From: CAVQAH01 sp963784195
GTDB taxonomy: Bacteria > Acidobacteriota > Vicinamibacteria > Vicinamibacterales > 2-12-FULL-66-21
Length of the DNA stretch: 64,000 bases
Reading direction: 5' to 3'
Assembly (NCBI GenBank): GCA_963784195.1
Contig: CAWARA010000018.1
Coordinates: forward strand, 310,001-374,000
Every line of letters starts with the position of its first letter. Position 1 is the stretch's first letter. The position numbers and the translations under genes are program-made. Of the stretch, positions 18,204 to 26,534 are shown in pieces. The notes beneath the pieces were generated by a model. The model worked only from the letters and a program-made list of their open reading frames with translations. It was not told the origin of the DNA and searched no databases.

Positions 18204-19106
18204 ATGCCGAATCTTCTCGAGTCGCTGAGATCCGGAAACGTCATCGCCGCGGAGCTGCGGCCACCGCGGGCCGAGCTCGAAACGTCGGCGAGCATCGACG
18301 CCTGGATCGACACTTACCATGCGGTGAAAAGCCTTACCCGCGACGGCACGTTCGTGTTCCTCACGGACAGTGCCGTCGGGCTGAAGGAAGAAGACAATCT
18401 GCGCCACCTGGTGACGAATCTGGGAAGCGACGTGCCGCGATCGCGCGTCGTGCCGTTCCTGACCTGCAAGCACCCGATGGACTACTGCCTGGCCTACGCC
18501 GAGCGGGCGCACCAGCACGGCTTCGAGTCGCTCGTCGTGCTGGGTGGCGACAAATCGGTCGGTCCGCCACGGTGTGTCGAACACGCCTGGCAGCTTCGTG
18601 AAGCGATTGGCCAGCGGCGCGCGGGGCTATCGCTCGGCGGCTGGGCCAACCCGCATGTCGATCCGGCAGGTCAGGTCAGCCATCTGCTCGATGCCCGGGC
18701 CAACGCGGAGTTCTATCTCACGCAGATCGTCTCGCACCACAGCCAGGGACACGTGGAGCGCTTCCTCGGCGAAGCAGAGCGCCGGGGCCTCACGATGCCC
18801 GGGCTGTTCGGGGTGTTCTACTACCGGTCAGCGAATCCGCGCACGCTCGCTGCGCTCAGCAGCTTTCTGCCGGTTCCCATGGAACCGCTGACGCGTGAGT
18901 TCGCCGACGGGGCCACCGCTGACGAGGTGTGCGCACGATCGATCCGGGCGCTGACCGACGCCGGGGTCCGGCACTTCTACATCAGCAACCTGCCGCTCGC
19001 AAAGGCCGCCGCGACACTTCATCGTGTGCATTCGCTGGCGCGAACGCCAACTCCCAACTTCCAACTCCCAACTCCCAAAGGAGACCCCATCGAGCGAGTG
19101 GAGTGA
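18204..19106 (+). CDS. Methylenetetrahydrofolate reductase-like protein
   Basis: The 300-residue product is a TIM-barrel protein of the MTHFR family, as judged from AAELRPPRAELE, the central LVVLGGDKSVGPP, NAEFYLTQIVSHHSQGHVER and the C-terminal GVFYYRSANP with FYISNLPLAKAA. Whether it reduces methylene-THF or is a divergent relative is open; no FAD- or NADH-specific residue was checked. ATG at 18204 is used. The last 20 or so codons (TPTPNFQLPTPKG) are translated from a CCAACTC repeat array, so the C-terminal tail looks repeat-derived and may not be part of the fold. Confidence 0.82.
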   Translation: MPNLLESLRSGNVIAAELRPPRAELETSASIDAWIDTYHAVKSLTRDGTFVFLTDSAVGLKEEDNLRHLVTNLGSDVPRSRVVPFLTCKHPMDYCLAYAERAHQHGFESLVVLGGDKSVGPPRCVEHAWQLREAIGQRRAGLSLGGWANPHVDPAGQVSHLLDARANAEFYLTQIVSHHSQGHVERFLGEAERRGLTMPGLFGVFYYRSANPRTLAALSSFLPVPMEPLTREFADGATADEVCARSIRALTDAGVRHFYISNLPLAKAAATLHRVHSLARTPTPNFQLPTPKGDPIERVE

Positions 19107-19192
19107 AGTCGTGCCTGAGCATTGTCTGGTTGGGTTCGTGTTTCACCCCGCTCTCTCGGCGGCTCTCCTTGGGAGTTGGAGGTTGGGAGTTG
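19047..19192. repeat. Inverted repeat of CCAACTC heptamers
   Basis: The left arm at 19047-19081 is five heptamers (CCAACTC, CCAACTT, CCAACTC, CCAACTC, CCAAAGG). The right arm at 19167-19192 is its inverse. Positions 19048-19071 and 19169-19192 pair over 24 bases with one mismatch around a loop of about 97 bases. It lies at the meeting point of two convergent genes and overlaps the coding end of the MTHFR-like gene. A short copy of the word is also at about 41236-41246. Confidence 0.85.
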
Positions 19193-19193
19193 A

Positions 19194-19823
19194 TCAGTCT
19201 CCAGCACCCTTGAACTGATCGGCCTCGTCGGCAAAAAGGATATTGAAGCTCGTGAGCGAGCCGTAGCAGGCGCTGATGTAGGCCTGCAGCTTCACCTTGA
19301 CGTCTTCGGGGACGTCGGTCGCGTTGACCTGCTGCTCGAGCGTGCGCAGGCGATTTCTGATCATCACGACCTTGTGAAAGAACGTCTCGATCGGCCAGCT
19401 CTTTTCCTGAGTGCCGTTGCCGGGGCGGAGGACCATCGTCCCGTCGCGCCACTTTTCGGCGGGGACGACCGGCTTGACGCCGGCTTCTTCTCGAATCACG
19501 CGGCGAAGCAACATCTCGATATCGACGTCCTGACCGGGCATGGATGGCGCCGTCCTTTCACGTTCGCTGACGATCGGCAGCGGAGTCCTGTCGCCCCCCG
19601 GGCGAGCAGCCAGTGGCCTGGGACGAGGCTCGGAGTCGCCGCCTCCGTCCACCGGTTCCACTCGGGGACCGCCACGATAGTTGTGCTCGCTCCGGCAATA
19701 CCCGCACACCACTCGAATCGGCGAGCCGGCCGGATCCGCGGCCACGACCGTGTGCATGCGGTCCAGTTTGCACGCCCGGCAGTAGTCTTCGACAGAGTCG
19801 CCGGCACGGTAGGTTCGGGGCAT
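19194..19823 (-). CDS. Zinc-ribbon protein of unknown function, 209 aa
   Basis: The product starts MPRTYRAGDSVEDYCRACK and has a zinc ribbon in its first 45 residues: C-x2-C (YCRACK) and C-x2-C (VCGYCRSEHNY). A Pro/Arg-rich linker follows, and then a helical C-terminal half (SWPIETFFHKVVMIRNRLR; VNATDVPEDVKVKLQAYISA). I know no assigned function. The layout of ribbon plus helical domain suggests a nucleic-acid or protein adaptor. A start six codons earlier is possible. The stop abuts the right arm of the CCAACTC inverted repeat. Confidence 0.78.
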   Translation of the reverse strand: MPRTYRAGDSVEDYCRACKLDRMHTVVAADPAGSPIRVVCGYCRSEHNYRGGPRVEPVDGGGDSEPRPRPLAARPGGDRTPLPIVSERERTAPSMPGQDVDIEMLLRRVIREEAGVKPVVPAEKWRDGTMVLRPGNGTQEKSWPIETFFHKVVMIRNRLRTLEQQVNATDVPEDVKVKLQAYISACYGSLTSFNILFADEADQFKGAGD

Positions 19824-19860
19824 GGGCAATCTTAACTTCACCGCGATAGAATCGTGAGCG

Positions 19861-21063
19861 ATGGCCAGCTATCTCGACTCGGTTCCATTCTCGGGCATCA
19901 TTCGCATTCGCGACATGATGTACAGCGTCAAGGATCCGTTCCGTCTCGATCAGGGGGACGTGAGCTTCGATGCACCCGACACGGTCAAGCGGGCCATGCA
20001 TCGCGCAATCGACGAAAACAGGACCCACTATCTTCAGACAACAGGCCTGCCCGCGCTGCTCGAGCTCATCGCCGACAAGTTGCGGCGCGTGAACGGCATT
20101 CCCGTCGGCAACACTGACGAAGTAATGGTCACGACCGGCGGCATCCACGCGCTCTACATCATCTGTCAGGCGCTTCTGGAGCCAGGCGACGAAGTGATCG
20201 TTCCGGATCCGGAGTGGCCGCCTTGTGTCGGAAACATCCTCGCCGCGCACGCGGTCCCAGTGCCGTGTGCGCTGCACGAGCGCCTCGATTGGCGCTTCGA
20301 TCTCGAGGAACTGGAATCCAAGATCACGCCGCGGACGCGCGCGATCTATGTCAACTCGCCGAGCAACCCGACGGGTGGCGTGCTCAGCCGTCAGGATCTC
20401 GAGGGCATCAGCGCGATTGCATCCAGGCGCCAGCTCTGGCTGATTTCCGACGAAGCGTACGAGGATGTGGTGTTCGACGGGACCACGCATATCAGCGCGG
20501 CGTCGCTGCCCGGCATGTACGAACGCACGATCCCGTTCTACACATTCAGCAAGTCTTACGCGATGACGGGGCTTCGGCTCGGCTACGTGGCCGCCAAGGA
20601 TCCGAAGCTGCGCGAGCGCATGAAGAAGGTGCTCTTCTATACGGCCAGCAACATCGCATCCGTGGTGCAGTACGGCGGCGTCGGTGCGCTCGAAGGATCA
20701 CAAGCCTCGATCGGAGAGTTCCGTGCCGAGTTGCAGGCACGCCGCGATCTCTTCTATGCGGGCGTGCGAGACCATGCGTCTGGCATTTTCAGCGGCGAGC
20801 CTCCTAAAGGGGCGTTCTATGCGTTCCTGCGAATCGATCCCAAATGGCGGCCCGAGGGCGGCTCGGCCCATCAGTCCATTTCGTGGGCGATGACCGAATA
20901 CCTGATCTCGAAGGGACGGATCGGCTGCGTGCCAGGCGTCGACTTCGGCGCGCAGGGTGAAGGATACATTCGCTTCTGCTTCGCGCGCGACCGCCGTGAG
21001 CTCAACGGGGCCCTGGAATCGATGGGCGCACTGTTCGCCACCTCGCCGGCGCGACGAAGCTAG
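19861..21063 (+). CDS. Class I/II PLP aminotransferase
   Basis: The 400-residue protein is fold type I. It shows VTTGGIHALYII, DPEWPP, NSPSNPTGGV, ISDEAYEDVVFDG and the PLP Lys231 in TFSKSYAMTGLRLGYV, as in aspartate/aromatic aminotransferases. Substrate specificity cannot be read. ATG 19861 is preceded by a short divergent gap (37 bases) to the zinc-ribbon gene. Its stop TAG shares a palindromic CTAG with the stop of the convergent KaiB-like gene at 21060-21063, so the two genes abut without any spacer or terminator. Confidence 0.9.
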   Translation: MASYLDSVPFSGIIRIRDMMYSVKDPFRLDQGDVSFDAPDTVKRAMHRAIDENRTHYLQTTGLPALLELIADKLRRVNGIPVGNTDEVMVTTGGIHALYIICQALLEPGDEVIVPDPEWPPCVGNILAAHAVPVPCALHERLDWRFDLEELESKITPRTRAIYVNSPSNPTGGVLSRQDLEGISAIASRRQLWLISDEAYEDVVFDGTTHISAASLPGMYERTIPFYTFSKSYAMTGLRLGYVAAKDPKLRERMKKVLFYTASNIASVVQYGGVGALEGSQASIGEFRAELQARRDLFYAGVRDHASGIFSGEPPKGAFYAFLRIDPKWRPEGGSAHQSISWAMTEYLISKGRIGCVPGVDFGAQGEGYIRFCFARDRRELNGALESMGALFATSPARRS

Positions 21064-21602
21064 TCCTCGCCGCAGCCTTCCAGCAGCTCGAGCAGCAGCT
21101 CGGGATTCGTGATGTGCCCCAGGATGCGCGTTCTGGGACCCGGAGATCGCTTGACCAGCGTCGGCGTAAAAGCGATCCCGTCAGCATTCCCACCCTCCGG
21201 ATCCTTCGACAGATCGCAAATCGTCAACCTGACATGCGGGAACTTGTGATGGCTGAGCACAGACTTGATCTGCTCGATGGCGCTGGCCGTGCGCGGCGAA
21301 TCGGCGCTCACGTAGAGAATGAGCTCGATGGGGTCGGGACAGTCGTCATGATGATCGCTATTCGAACCGGCGGAACCGCTCGATCCGCTCTTTGACGCTT
21401 TGGACACACGCTTTGGAGTCTGACCGCCGCCAGCCGCTTCGAGCCGCTGGCGGACCCGATTGACCAGATCATCGAGATCGAATGGCTTGATGTCGCCTTC
21501 GTCTTCCACGAGGAGGATCGCCGGACGAGCCAGGGCCTGCAGTTCAGCTTCGACCCAACCACTCGCTCGCGATCCCGCTTCGAGTCGTTCACGATCTTCC
21601 AT
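21060..21602 (-). CDS. KaiB-domain protein with a remnant receiver domain
   Basis: The 180-residue protein from MEDRERLEAGSRASG has a KaiB/thioredoxin-like domain at about residues 91-178 (IELILYVSADSPRT; LTICDLSKDP; AFTPTLVKRSPGPR). Residues about 25-56 (ILLVEDEGDIKPFDLDDLVN and RVRQRL) look like the edges of a response-regulator receiver domain whose middle, including the phosphoacceptor Asp, is missing. A Ser/Gly-rich linker joins the parts. It is the downstream paralogue of the receiver-KaiB fusion at 23224-24111 and is separated from kaiC by about 188 bases. KaiB proteins bind KaiC and modulate its phosphorylation; that role here is inferred. A longer frame to 21650 exists. Confidence 0.82.
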   Translation of the reverse strand: MEDRERLEAGSRASGWVEAELQALARPAILLVEDEGDIKPFDLDDLVNRVRQRLEAAGGGQTPKRVSKASKSGSSGSAGSNSDHHDDCPDPIELILYVSADSPRTASAIEQIKSVLSHHKFPHVRLTICDLSKDPEGGNADGIAFTPTLVKRSPGPRTRILGHITNPELLLELLEGCGED

Positions 21603-21657
21603 TCGACCCGCCGGCGATCGCCGGCCCTCCTCGATGGCTAACGGGAGCAATCTTGCT

Positions 21658-21676
21658 GCCGGCCGGGACGGCCGGC
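21658..21676. terminator. GC hairpin downstream of kaiC
   Basis: A perfect 8-bp stem, GCCGGCCG / CGGCCGGC, has a 3-base loop. It lies between the kaiC stop and the KaiB-like gene, in that gene's leader. No U-run follows, so it could be an attenuator, a weak terminator or a processing signal separating kaiC from the second kaiB. Confidence 0.45.
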
Positions 21677-21790
21677 GGAAATCACAGAGTGCCAGGAAGT
21701 TGCCAGGGAAGGCACTTTCAAACCCCAGCTGGTGCGTATGGGATGTGAGCGAGGTGTGTAATCGGTGTGCGCTCGTTCCGGCTTCGCGCC

Positions 21791-23227
21791 TCAGTGCCCC
21801 GAATGGCTCAGGGACCGATTCGCTTCTTCGGGCGCCATCTTCGTCACGCGAAGGCCGCCGGGCTGAATCACCAGCTTGTAGGGGTGCTGCTCGTGATCCG
21901 AACCGCGCATCTTGATGACGCGCATCTGACGATCCAGATCGTAACCATCGGTCGTGTAGCCGAGCGTCAGGATGGCATCGGCGATCGTCGACAGGAACGG
22001 CGCCGTATGATCGTTCATCTGCGACGTGCCGATGGTCTGAGTGATGAGCGCGCTGCGGCCGTACTCGCGGAGAATGGACGCCACCCCGATGATGAAGGAC
22101 CGGAATGCCTGGCTGGAGGAAGCGTGCTCAATCGAAGAAATGCTGTCCAGCACGATCAGCGACGGCTTCAGATCTTCCAGCCCGAGCCGCAGGTCGACGA
22201 GAAGGTCCTCGAGACTCGTCGCCTCCGGATACCGGCAAATGACTTTCAGGCGACCGTCCTTCACGTGCGCATCCATGTCCATCCCGATCTCGCGGTAGTT
22301 GCGAAGAAGGATCGGACGCGTTTCTTCGAAACCGTAGTAAACGACCCGCTCGCCACGCGCGGCCCCGGCGCGCGCGTATAGCCCCGCGAGCATCGTTTTT
22401 CCGCTTCCGGTCGGACCGCGCACGATGATGATCGAGTTTCGCAACCAGCCGCCGCGCGTCATGTCGTCGAGACCTTCGACGCCGCTGGAGTAGCGCTCCA
22501 CGGAATCCCCATCCTGCCGCTCCTGCGCTTCCAGGGGGAAGATCGCCAGCCCGCGCGGCGTGATCGTGCACGGGTACTCACCCTTGAAGTGCCCGCTTCG
22601 TCGATACTTGTTGACCTCGATCGACCGTCGCCGCCTGCCACCGTCGATGACGTTGCGCACGATCAGCGTCAAATCGCATACGTAGTCCTCAACCCCCATC
22701 GTCGTCAGCTGACCGTAATCGCTGGGCGCCTCGGCGATGATCACGGCCGTCAATCCAAGCCGGCGAAACGTGGAGATGAGTTGAAAGAAATGTTTGCGAA
22801 GCGTTTCGTATGGCGGGCGCGGACTGAACAGCGCCGTCGCGGAGTCGAGGACAATCGCGCGGGCACCCGTTTGCGTCACCATCGCTTCGAGCCTGTGAAA
22901 CAGGCCGAAGAGATCGTAGTCGCCTGAAACGAGGGTTGGACCATCCATCGGCAGCGTGATGTCGGCGAAGATCAGCGCGCCGGATTTTACGAGGCGGGAC
23001 AGGTCCAGCCCCAGTGAATCGCCACTGTCGATGAGATCCTCGGGAGCTTCCTCTACTGTTACCAGAATGGTGTTGGCTCCGTGGCGGGCGAGGTGAGCCG
23101 CGAATTGCAGACCCATGACGGTCTTGCCGGTGCCACTCTTGCCCGCGACGAGCGTGGCGCGCCCTTCCGGAATCCCACCGTGGGTCAGAATGTCCAGACC
23201 GGGAACGCCGGTCGAGTGTTTGGTCAA
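21791..23227 (-). CDS. kaiC: KaiC-type dual RecA-domain ATPase/kinase
   Basis: I place the start at TTG 23225-23227, overlapping the upstream stop by four bases, giving 478 residues. The CI domain has Walker A GKSGTGKT (29-36), catalytic Glu pair E59-E60 and LDSATALF. The CII domain has Walker A GPTGSGKT (271-278), the E301-E302 pair and IVLDSISSIE. In CII the Ser-Thr autophosphorylation pair of KaiC is kept (FLSTIADAIL, about S413-T414) and is followed by VIKMRGS. So it should be an ATPase and autokinase of the KaiC family rather than a bare RadA-like protein. No kaiA is present. It is flanked by a receiver-KaiB fusion upstream and a second KaiB downstream. Confidence 0.9.
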   Translation of the reverse strand: MTKHSTGVPGLDILTHGGIPEGRATLVAGKSGTGKTVMGLQFAAHLARHGANTILVTVEEAPEDLIDSGDSLGLDLSRLVKSGALIFADITLPMDGPTLVSGDYDLFGLFHRLEAMVTQTGARAIVLDSATALFSPRPPYETLRKHFFQLISTFRRLGLTAVIIAEAPSDYGQLTTMGVEDYVCDLTLIVRNVIDGGRRRRSIEVNKYRRSGHFKGEYPCTITPRGLAIFPLEAQERQDGDSVERYSSGVEGLDDMTRGGWLRNSIIIVRGPTGSGKTMLAGLYARAGAARGERVVYYGFEETRPILLRNYREIGMDMDAHVKDGRLKVICRYPEATSLEDLLVDLRLGLEDLKPSLIVLDSISSIEHASSSQAFRSFIIGVASILREYGRSALITQTIGTSQMNDHTAPFLSTIADAILTLGYTTDGYDLDRQMRVIKMRGSDHEQHPYKLVIQPGGLRVTKMAPEEANRSLSHSGH

Positions 23228-24111
23228 CGCATTGCTTCCCTGTCGTCGACACCGCACACTCGCAGCAGATCCTCGACGATGCTCGGACTGCGGAGGTTTC
23301 CCAGCACCCACATGCGCGGGAGTGGATAGCGCTTGACGAGCGTCGGCGTGAAGGCGACGCGATCGCGCTCGCCAGCCAATGGGTCTGTCAAGAGGTCGCA
23401 GACCGAGAACTTGATCTGCGATCCGTCGAACCGTTCGAGAAGTCGCTGGAGGCTCTCGCGCGCCTGGAGTGACGTCGCTGACGCGGAGCTCACGTAGAGT
23501 ACCAGTTCGATCCGGTGACCGGGGGCCGGCTCCGAGGCGTGAGGGGCCTCGTGTTCGATTCGCGATGGCGACGACGACAGGATGCTGCGTACCTGCTCGA
23601 GGAAATGATCGAGATCGAGGGGTTTGGTGATCACCTCGATGTCCGAGATCTCACGGACGCCTGGCTGGGCGGTGACGATGAGCGCGGCCGTATCGTGCAT
23701 CAGCCCGCGGCGAGCGGCCTCGTGCAGCATCCATGCGCCGGTTTCACCCGGCATCGCGTAGTCGGTAAGGACGAGGTCGTATCGACTGGATGCGAGTCGA
23801 GCCAGACCCTCGGTCGCATCCGCAGCCTCGTCCACATCGTGGCCGTCGATCGTCAGCGCTGTGGCCAACATACGCCTGAGGTCGGCCTCATCCTCGACGA
23901 CGAGGACTCTGGCGGGATCCCTTGGGTCGCTGCGTTTCCCAACAGACGAGTCCTTGGGTTGACCCGACGCCACGGGATTCGACTGGCCGGTTGCCTCGTG
24001 GATCGACGAAATCGCAGATCGACCCCCGGATTCACTGCGTGAATCGATGCCTCGCGTATGCGCGGCGTCGCCGTCGAGTGTTCGGCGCGGTGGTTCCACA
24101 GGAGCTCTCAA
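23224..24111 (-). CDS. Response-regulator receiver fused to a KaiB domain
   Basis: This 295-residue protein has an unstructured N-terminus, then a complete receiver at about residues 67-180: acidic VVEDE, phosphoacceptor D117 in LVLTDYAMPG, IVTAQ and Lys163 in TKPLDLD. A KaiB domain follows at about 200-290 (IELVLYVSSASATSLQARES; SVCDLLTDPLAG; AFTPTLVKRYPLPR). A cognate histidine kinase would phosphorylate D117; none is adjacent. It probably feeds a two-component signal into KaiC, to whose gene it is coupled by a TTGA overlap at 23224-23227. The start is uncertain: TTG at 24111 or GTG at 24099, and later ones are possible. Confidence 0.85.
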   Translation of the reverse strand: MRAPVEPPRRTLDGDAAHTRGIDSRSESGGRSAISSIHEATGQSNPVASGQPKDSSVGKRSDPRDPARVLVVEDEADLRRMLATALTIDGHDVDEAADATEGLARLASSRYDLVLTDYAMPGETGAWMLHEAARRGLMHDTAALIVTAQPGVREISDIEVITKPLDLDHFLEQVRSILSSSPSRIEHEAPHASEPAPGHRIELVLYVSSASATSLQARESLQRLLERFDGSQIKFSVCDLLTDPLAGERDRVAFTPTLVKRYPLPRMWVLGNLRSPSIVEDLLRVCGVDDREAMR

Positions 24112-24151
24112 AGCTCAGTCGTAGCAAGGCGGGTGCCTGAGGGCGCGAGCG

Positions 24152-24889
24152 CTAACGGATGTGGCGGCCGCCGTCGACGCGGAGGGTTTCGCCGGTGACA
24201 AAACCGGACTCGATGAGGAAGATCGCCGCAAGAGCTATCTCGCGTTCGCCGCCCCACCTGCCCAGCGGCGTGGCCGACTCCACTGCGGCCATCTCTTTGT
24301 CCGAGGTGCCCTCAGGGGCAACGATCGGCCCCGGAGCAATCGCGTTGACGAGGATCTGATCTGCTGCGAGCTCGAGCGCAAGCGCTTCGGTGAGTCCGAT
24401 CACGCCGCGTTTCGCGACGTAGTACGGCAGATATCCGGCGTAACGAGGTCTGCCGCTGGCAGCCACCCAGTCGGCAAAGTTGATGATTCGTCCGCCACCA
24501 GCGGCGCGAAAGTGCGGGACCGCAGCGATCGCGCAGAGAAAGGCGGCCTTGAGATCGACGTCAATCGACGCGTCCCAGCGCCGTTCGTCCAGCTCTTCGA
24601 ACGGCACTGCTGAATACACCGACGCCATGTTGATCAGGACGTCGAGCCGGCCGAGCTGACGTGCCGCTTCGTTCACGAGCGTCGCGCAATCTTCCGCTCG
24701 TGAGACGTCGGCATGCAGGACGACAGCGCGTCGCCCCTGCTCACGGACAACAGCCGCCGTCTGTTCTGCCTCGTCCTTGGACCTGTTGTAGGCAAGCGCG
24801 ACGTCCATTCCCCGAGCGGCGAGCTCGGCGGCAATGACCGCGCCGATTCGCTTGCCACCGGTGATGAGAACGGTCTTGTCGGTCAACAC
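24152..24889 (-). CDS. Short-chain dehydrogenase/reductase, pteridine-reductase-like
   Basis: The 245-residue SDR starts at GTG 24887-24889 (MLTDKTVLITGGKRIGAVIA). It has the TGGxxxIG cofactor motif, an arginine-free NRSKDEAE segment, NMAS, and the catalytic pair in YYVAKRGV (Tyr-x3-Lys). The C-terminus is TGETLRVDGGRHIR. The TGGKRIG motif and spacing resemble FolM/pteridine reductases and FabG-like enzymes; the substrate is unknown. An open frame continues upstream through the neighbour gene, but that part is out of frame for it and is not a fusion protein. It lies 40 bases upstream of the receiver-KaiB gene. Confidence 0.83.
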   Translation of the reverse strand: MLTDKTVLITGGKRIGAVIAAELAARGMDVALAYNRSKDEAEQTAAVVREQGRRAVVLHADVSRAEDCATLVNEAARQLGRLDVLINMASVYSAVPFEELDERRWDASIDVDLKAAFLCAIAAVPHFRAAGGGRIINFADWVAASGRPRYAGYLPYYVAKRGVIGLTEALALELAADQILVNAIAPGPIVAPEGTSDKEMAAVESATPLGRWGGEREIALAAIFLIESGFVTGETLRVDGGRHIR

Positions 24890-24996
24890 GGGCAAACCTC
24901 GCTTCCGACAACACAGAACGGCTGACGAATTCCCGGAACGATCGCGACGACCACGACGAACACGACGCCGGAAAATATCGAAGAGCCCCCTGCATC

Positions 24997-25657
24997 TCAG
25001 GCTTCGATCCGGCCGACGAGCACGAGGCCAAACTTGAGGGTGCCGGCCGGCTTCCCGGAGCGGGTCACCGGCACTTCCATGATCACGGCGTCGTGATCGA
25101 GCTCGGTCTTGTGCAGCGACAGCGGCGCGGCGTTGGTGACTGGAGGATCGATGCTCAGCACGCCGGGATGCGATCCGCCGATGGCCTGCTTCGACAGCTC
25201 GATCGTGCCGTCGTGGCCATGCGGCGCGGGATCCTTGTCCACGCGGCGGGGCTGACGAGCAGGAAGTCGCGAAATGGCGAGACGCCAAGGTGATCGCCGT
25301 TCTGAGGTTGAATCCCGTAACGCAGCGTGTAGAGACCAGCCTTGATGATGCGCCCGCGGATATCACGATAGTCGGCAGAAAGTTGACGGCGCCGACGAGC
25401 GTCCCCTCCTCGACATCGCTCCAGGCCACAGTGCTGCCTTCCTTCATCGGCAGCCCGGCAACCCACCAGAAGTCGAGCGTCACCGGCCCTTTGGCCCCGA
25501 CTACGCGAACGCCGCCCGGCGCGACCAGCGCGGCAACCGGCTTCGCGAGACCGTCGGGCACCGGCGTGGTGTGCGCGGTCGCCGTCAGCGGCGCGCTCTG
25601 AGTGAAAGAAGACGGGTGGACGAGCGCGAGGGCGAGGATCGCGAAATGCAGTCTCAT
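24997..25657 (-). pseudogene. Secreted hypothetical protein with two frameshifts
   Basis: Three frames have to be joined to read one sensible protein of about 220 residues. From MRLHFAILALALVHPSSF (signal peptide) the reading goes to AVNFLPT. It shifts near 25362 to YRDIRGRIIKAGLYTLRYG and FRDFLLVSPA, then shifts near 25240 to DKDPAPHGHDGTIELSKQA and on to LKFGLVLVGRIEA. The pattern of a Trp-rich central strand and a C-terminal domain suggests a secreted beta-sandwich-like protein. I do not know the family. Two indels in 660 bases could be sequencing error or real decay. Confidence 0.6.
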
Positions 25658-25670
25658 GTCGTGTGAAATG

Positions 25671-25700
25671 AAAACAGGCGCCGAATTGCTCCGGCGCCTG
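25671..25700 (-). terminator. Intrinsic terminator for the DUF1326-type gene
   Basis: The stem CAGGCGCC (25675-25682) / GGCGCCTG (25693-25700) has a 10-base loop. Reading the minus strand it is followed by TTTTCATTTC. It lies just past the stop of the DUF1326-type gene and before the next minus-strand gene start at 25657. Confidence 0.8.
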
Positions 25701-25730
25701 ATGACGAGTTTCCCGCCGTAACCGAGCCAG

Positions 25731-26399
25731 TTACTGGCGGTACGTGAACGAGCCGAAGAACGATGACTTGCGGTCGAGCTGTTTCCACTGCGTGCCGAGA
25801 CCGTCGCCGGTCCACGCAGTCGACCGCGTCAGCCCAATCTGCGGGCTCTCTGTCTGGCCGAGCGGCGAAAACCACTTCACGGCGCCGCATACCGGCGAGT
25901 GTTCGACGTTGAGCGCCACATCGAGCGATGCGGGCCCCGCGGAAACCTTGACGCTGTCTGTCTCGGTATTGAAGTTGATGCGCGTGCTCTTGGTCTCGAT
26001 GACGTCGTGAATCACGGAGGGCGCCATCGATCGCGCGATAGCCACCAGCGCGCGCTGCTGCGCGGCGGTCGCCCTTTCATCCGTCATCACAATCGCCTTC
26101 ACCGTCGTGGGCGCCGCACCGCCGAGCTCGTGGGTCCCGAGGTTGACGTCGCCGGCGACGACCGCGACCACCGACAGACCGTCCAGGGCCACACCCTGAA
26201 CGCTACCTTCCTTGATCCGCCACGCGAGGATCGCCTCCTTGCCGGAGACCTCCCCCTCGCTGCCCATGATGCACCCGCCCGTAAACACCTCAGCGGTGCG
26301 GACCTCGACGTAGTCGCCTTTGATCTCGGACCCGCTAGCGCCAACCGACGCCGCAAGCGCGACCGCCATCACCACCGCGCCGGAAAAACGGTATCTCAT
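25731..26399 (-). CDS. Exported DUF1326-type protein
   Basis: The 222-residue protein has a signal peptide (MRYRFSGAVVMAVALAASVG). It then reads GDYVEVRTAEVFTGGCIMG and a conserved mid-section GVALDGLSVVAVVAGDVNLG. The combination of GDYVEVR, TGGC and a late SPVCGAVKWFSPL is the pattern I associate with DUF1326. Two Cys residues (in TGGC and SPVCG) could form a disulfide or hold a ligand. The function is unknown. An ATG at 26414 is also possible. Its end is marked by a clear terminator at 25671-25700. Confidence 0.78.
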   Translation of the reverse strand: MRYRFSGAVVMAVALAASVGASGSEIKGDYVEVRTAEVFTGGCIMGSEGEVSGKEAILAWRIKEGSVQGVALDGLSVVAVVAGDVNLGTHELGGAAPTTVKAIVMTDERATAAQQRALVAIARSMAPSVIHDVIETKSTRINFNTETDSVKVSAGPASLDVALNVEHSPVCGAVKWFSPLGQTESPQIGLTRSTAWTGDGLGTQWKQLDRKSSFFGSFTYRQ

Positions 26400-26465
26400 C
26401 GGTGTAATCCTCACTACCCGATTATAACTCTCCGCCTGTCAAGGCTTCGGCGGGACGGGCCAAGC

Positions 26466-26530
26466 ACCGCGCGCACCCTGCGCACCTTGCGCACCTGCGC
26501 ACTCGCGCACTTGCGCACTCGTGCACCTTT
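26466..26530. repeat. Degenerate TGCGCAC repeat
   Basis: About eight units of the form (T/C)GCGCAC followed by one or two bases run in a row, all in one orientation. They lie between the 5' end of the DUF1326-type gene and the stop of the Cys-rich miniprotein. The word is the reverse complement of the GTGCGC units at 44578-44640 and matches the GCGCAC units at about 44690-44745. Confidence 0.8.
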
Positions 26531-26534
26531 GGAC

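Noticed and set aside
24152..25657. A single open frame suggesting a 501-residue fusion of the secreted protein and SDR
   Set aside because: The middle part is out of frame for the secreted protein, and the SDR has its own GTG start at 24889; the fusion is an artefact of frameshifts.
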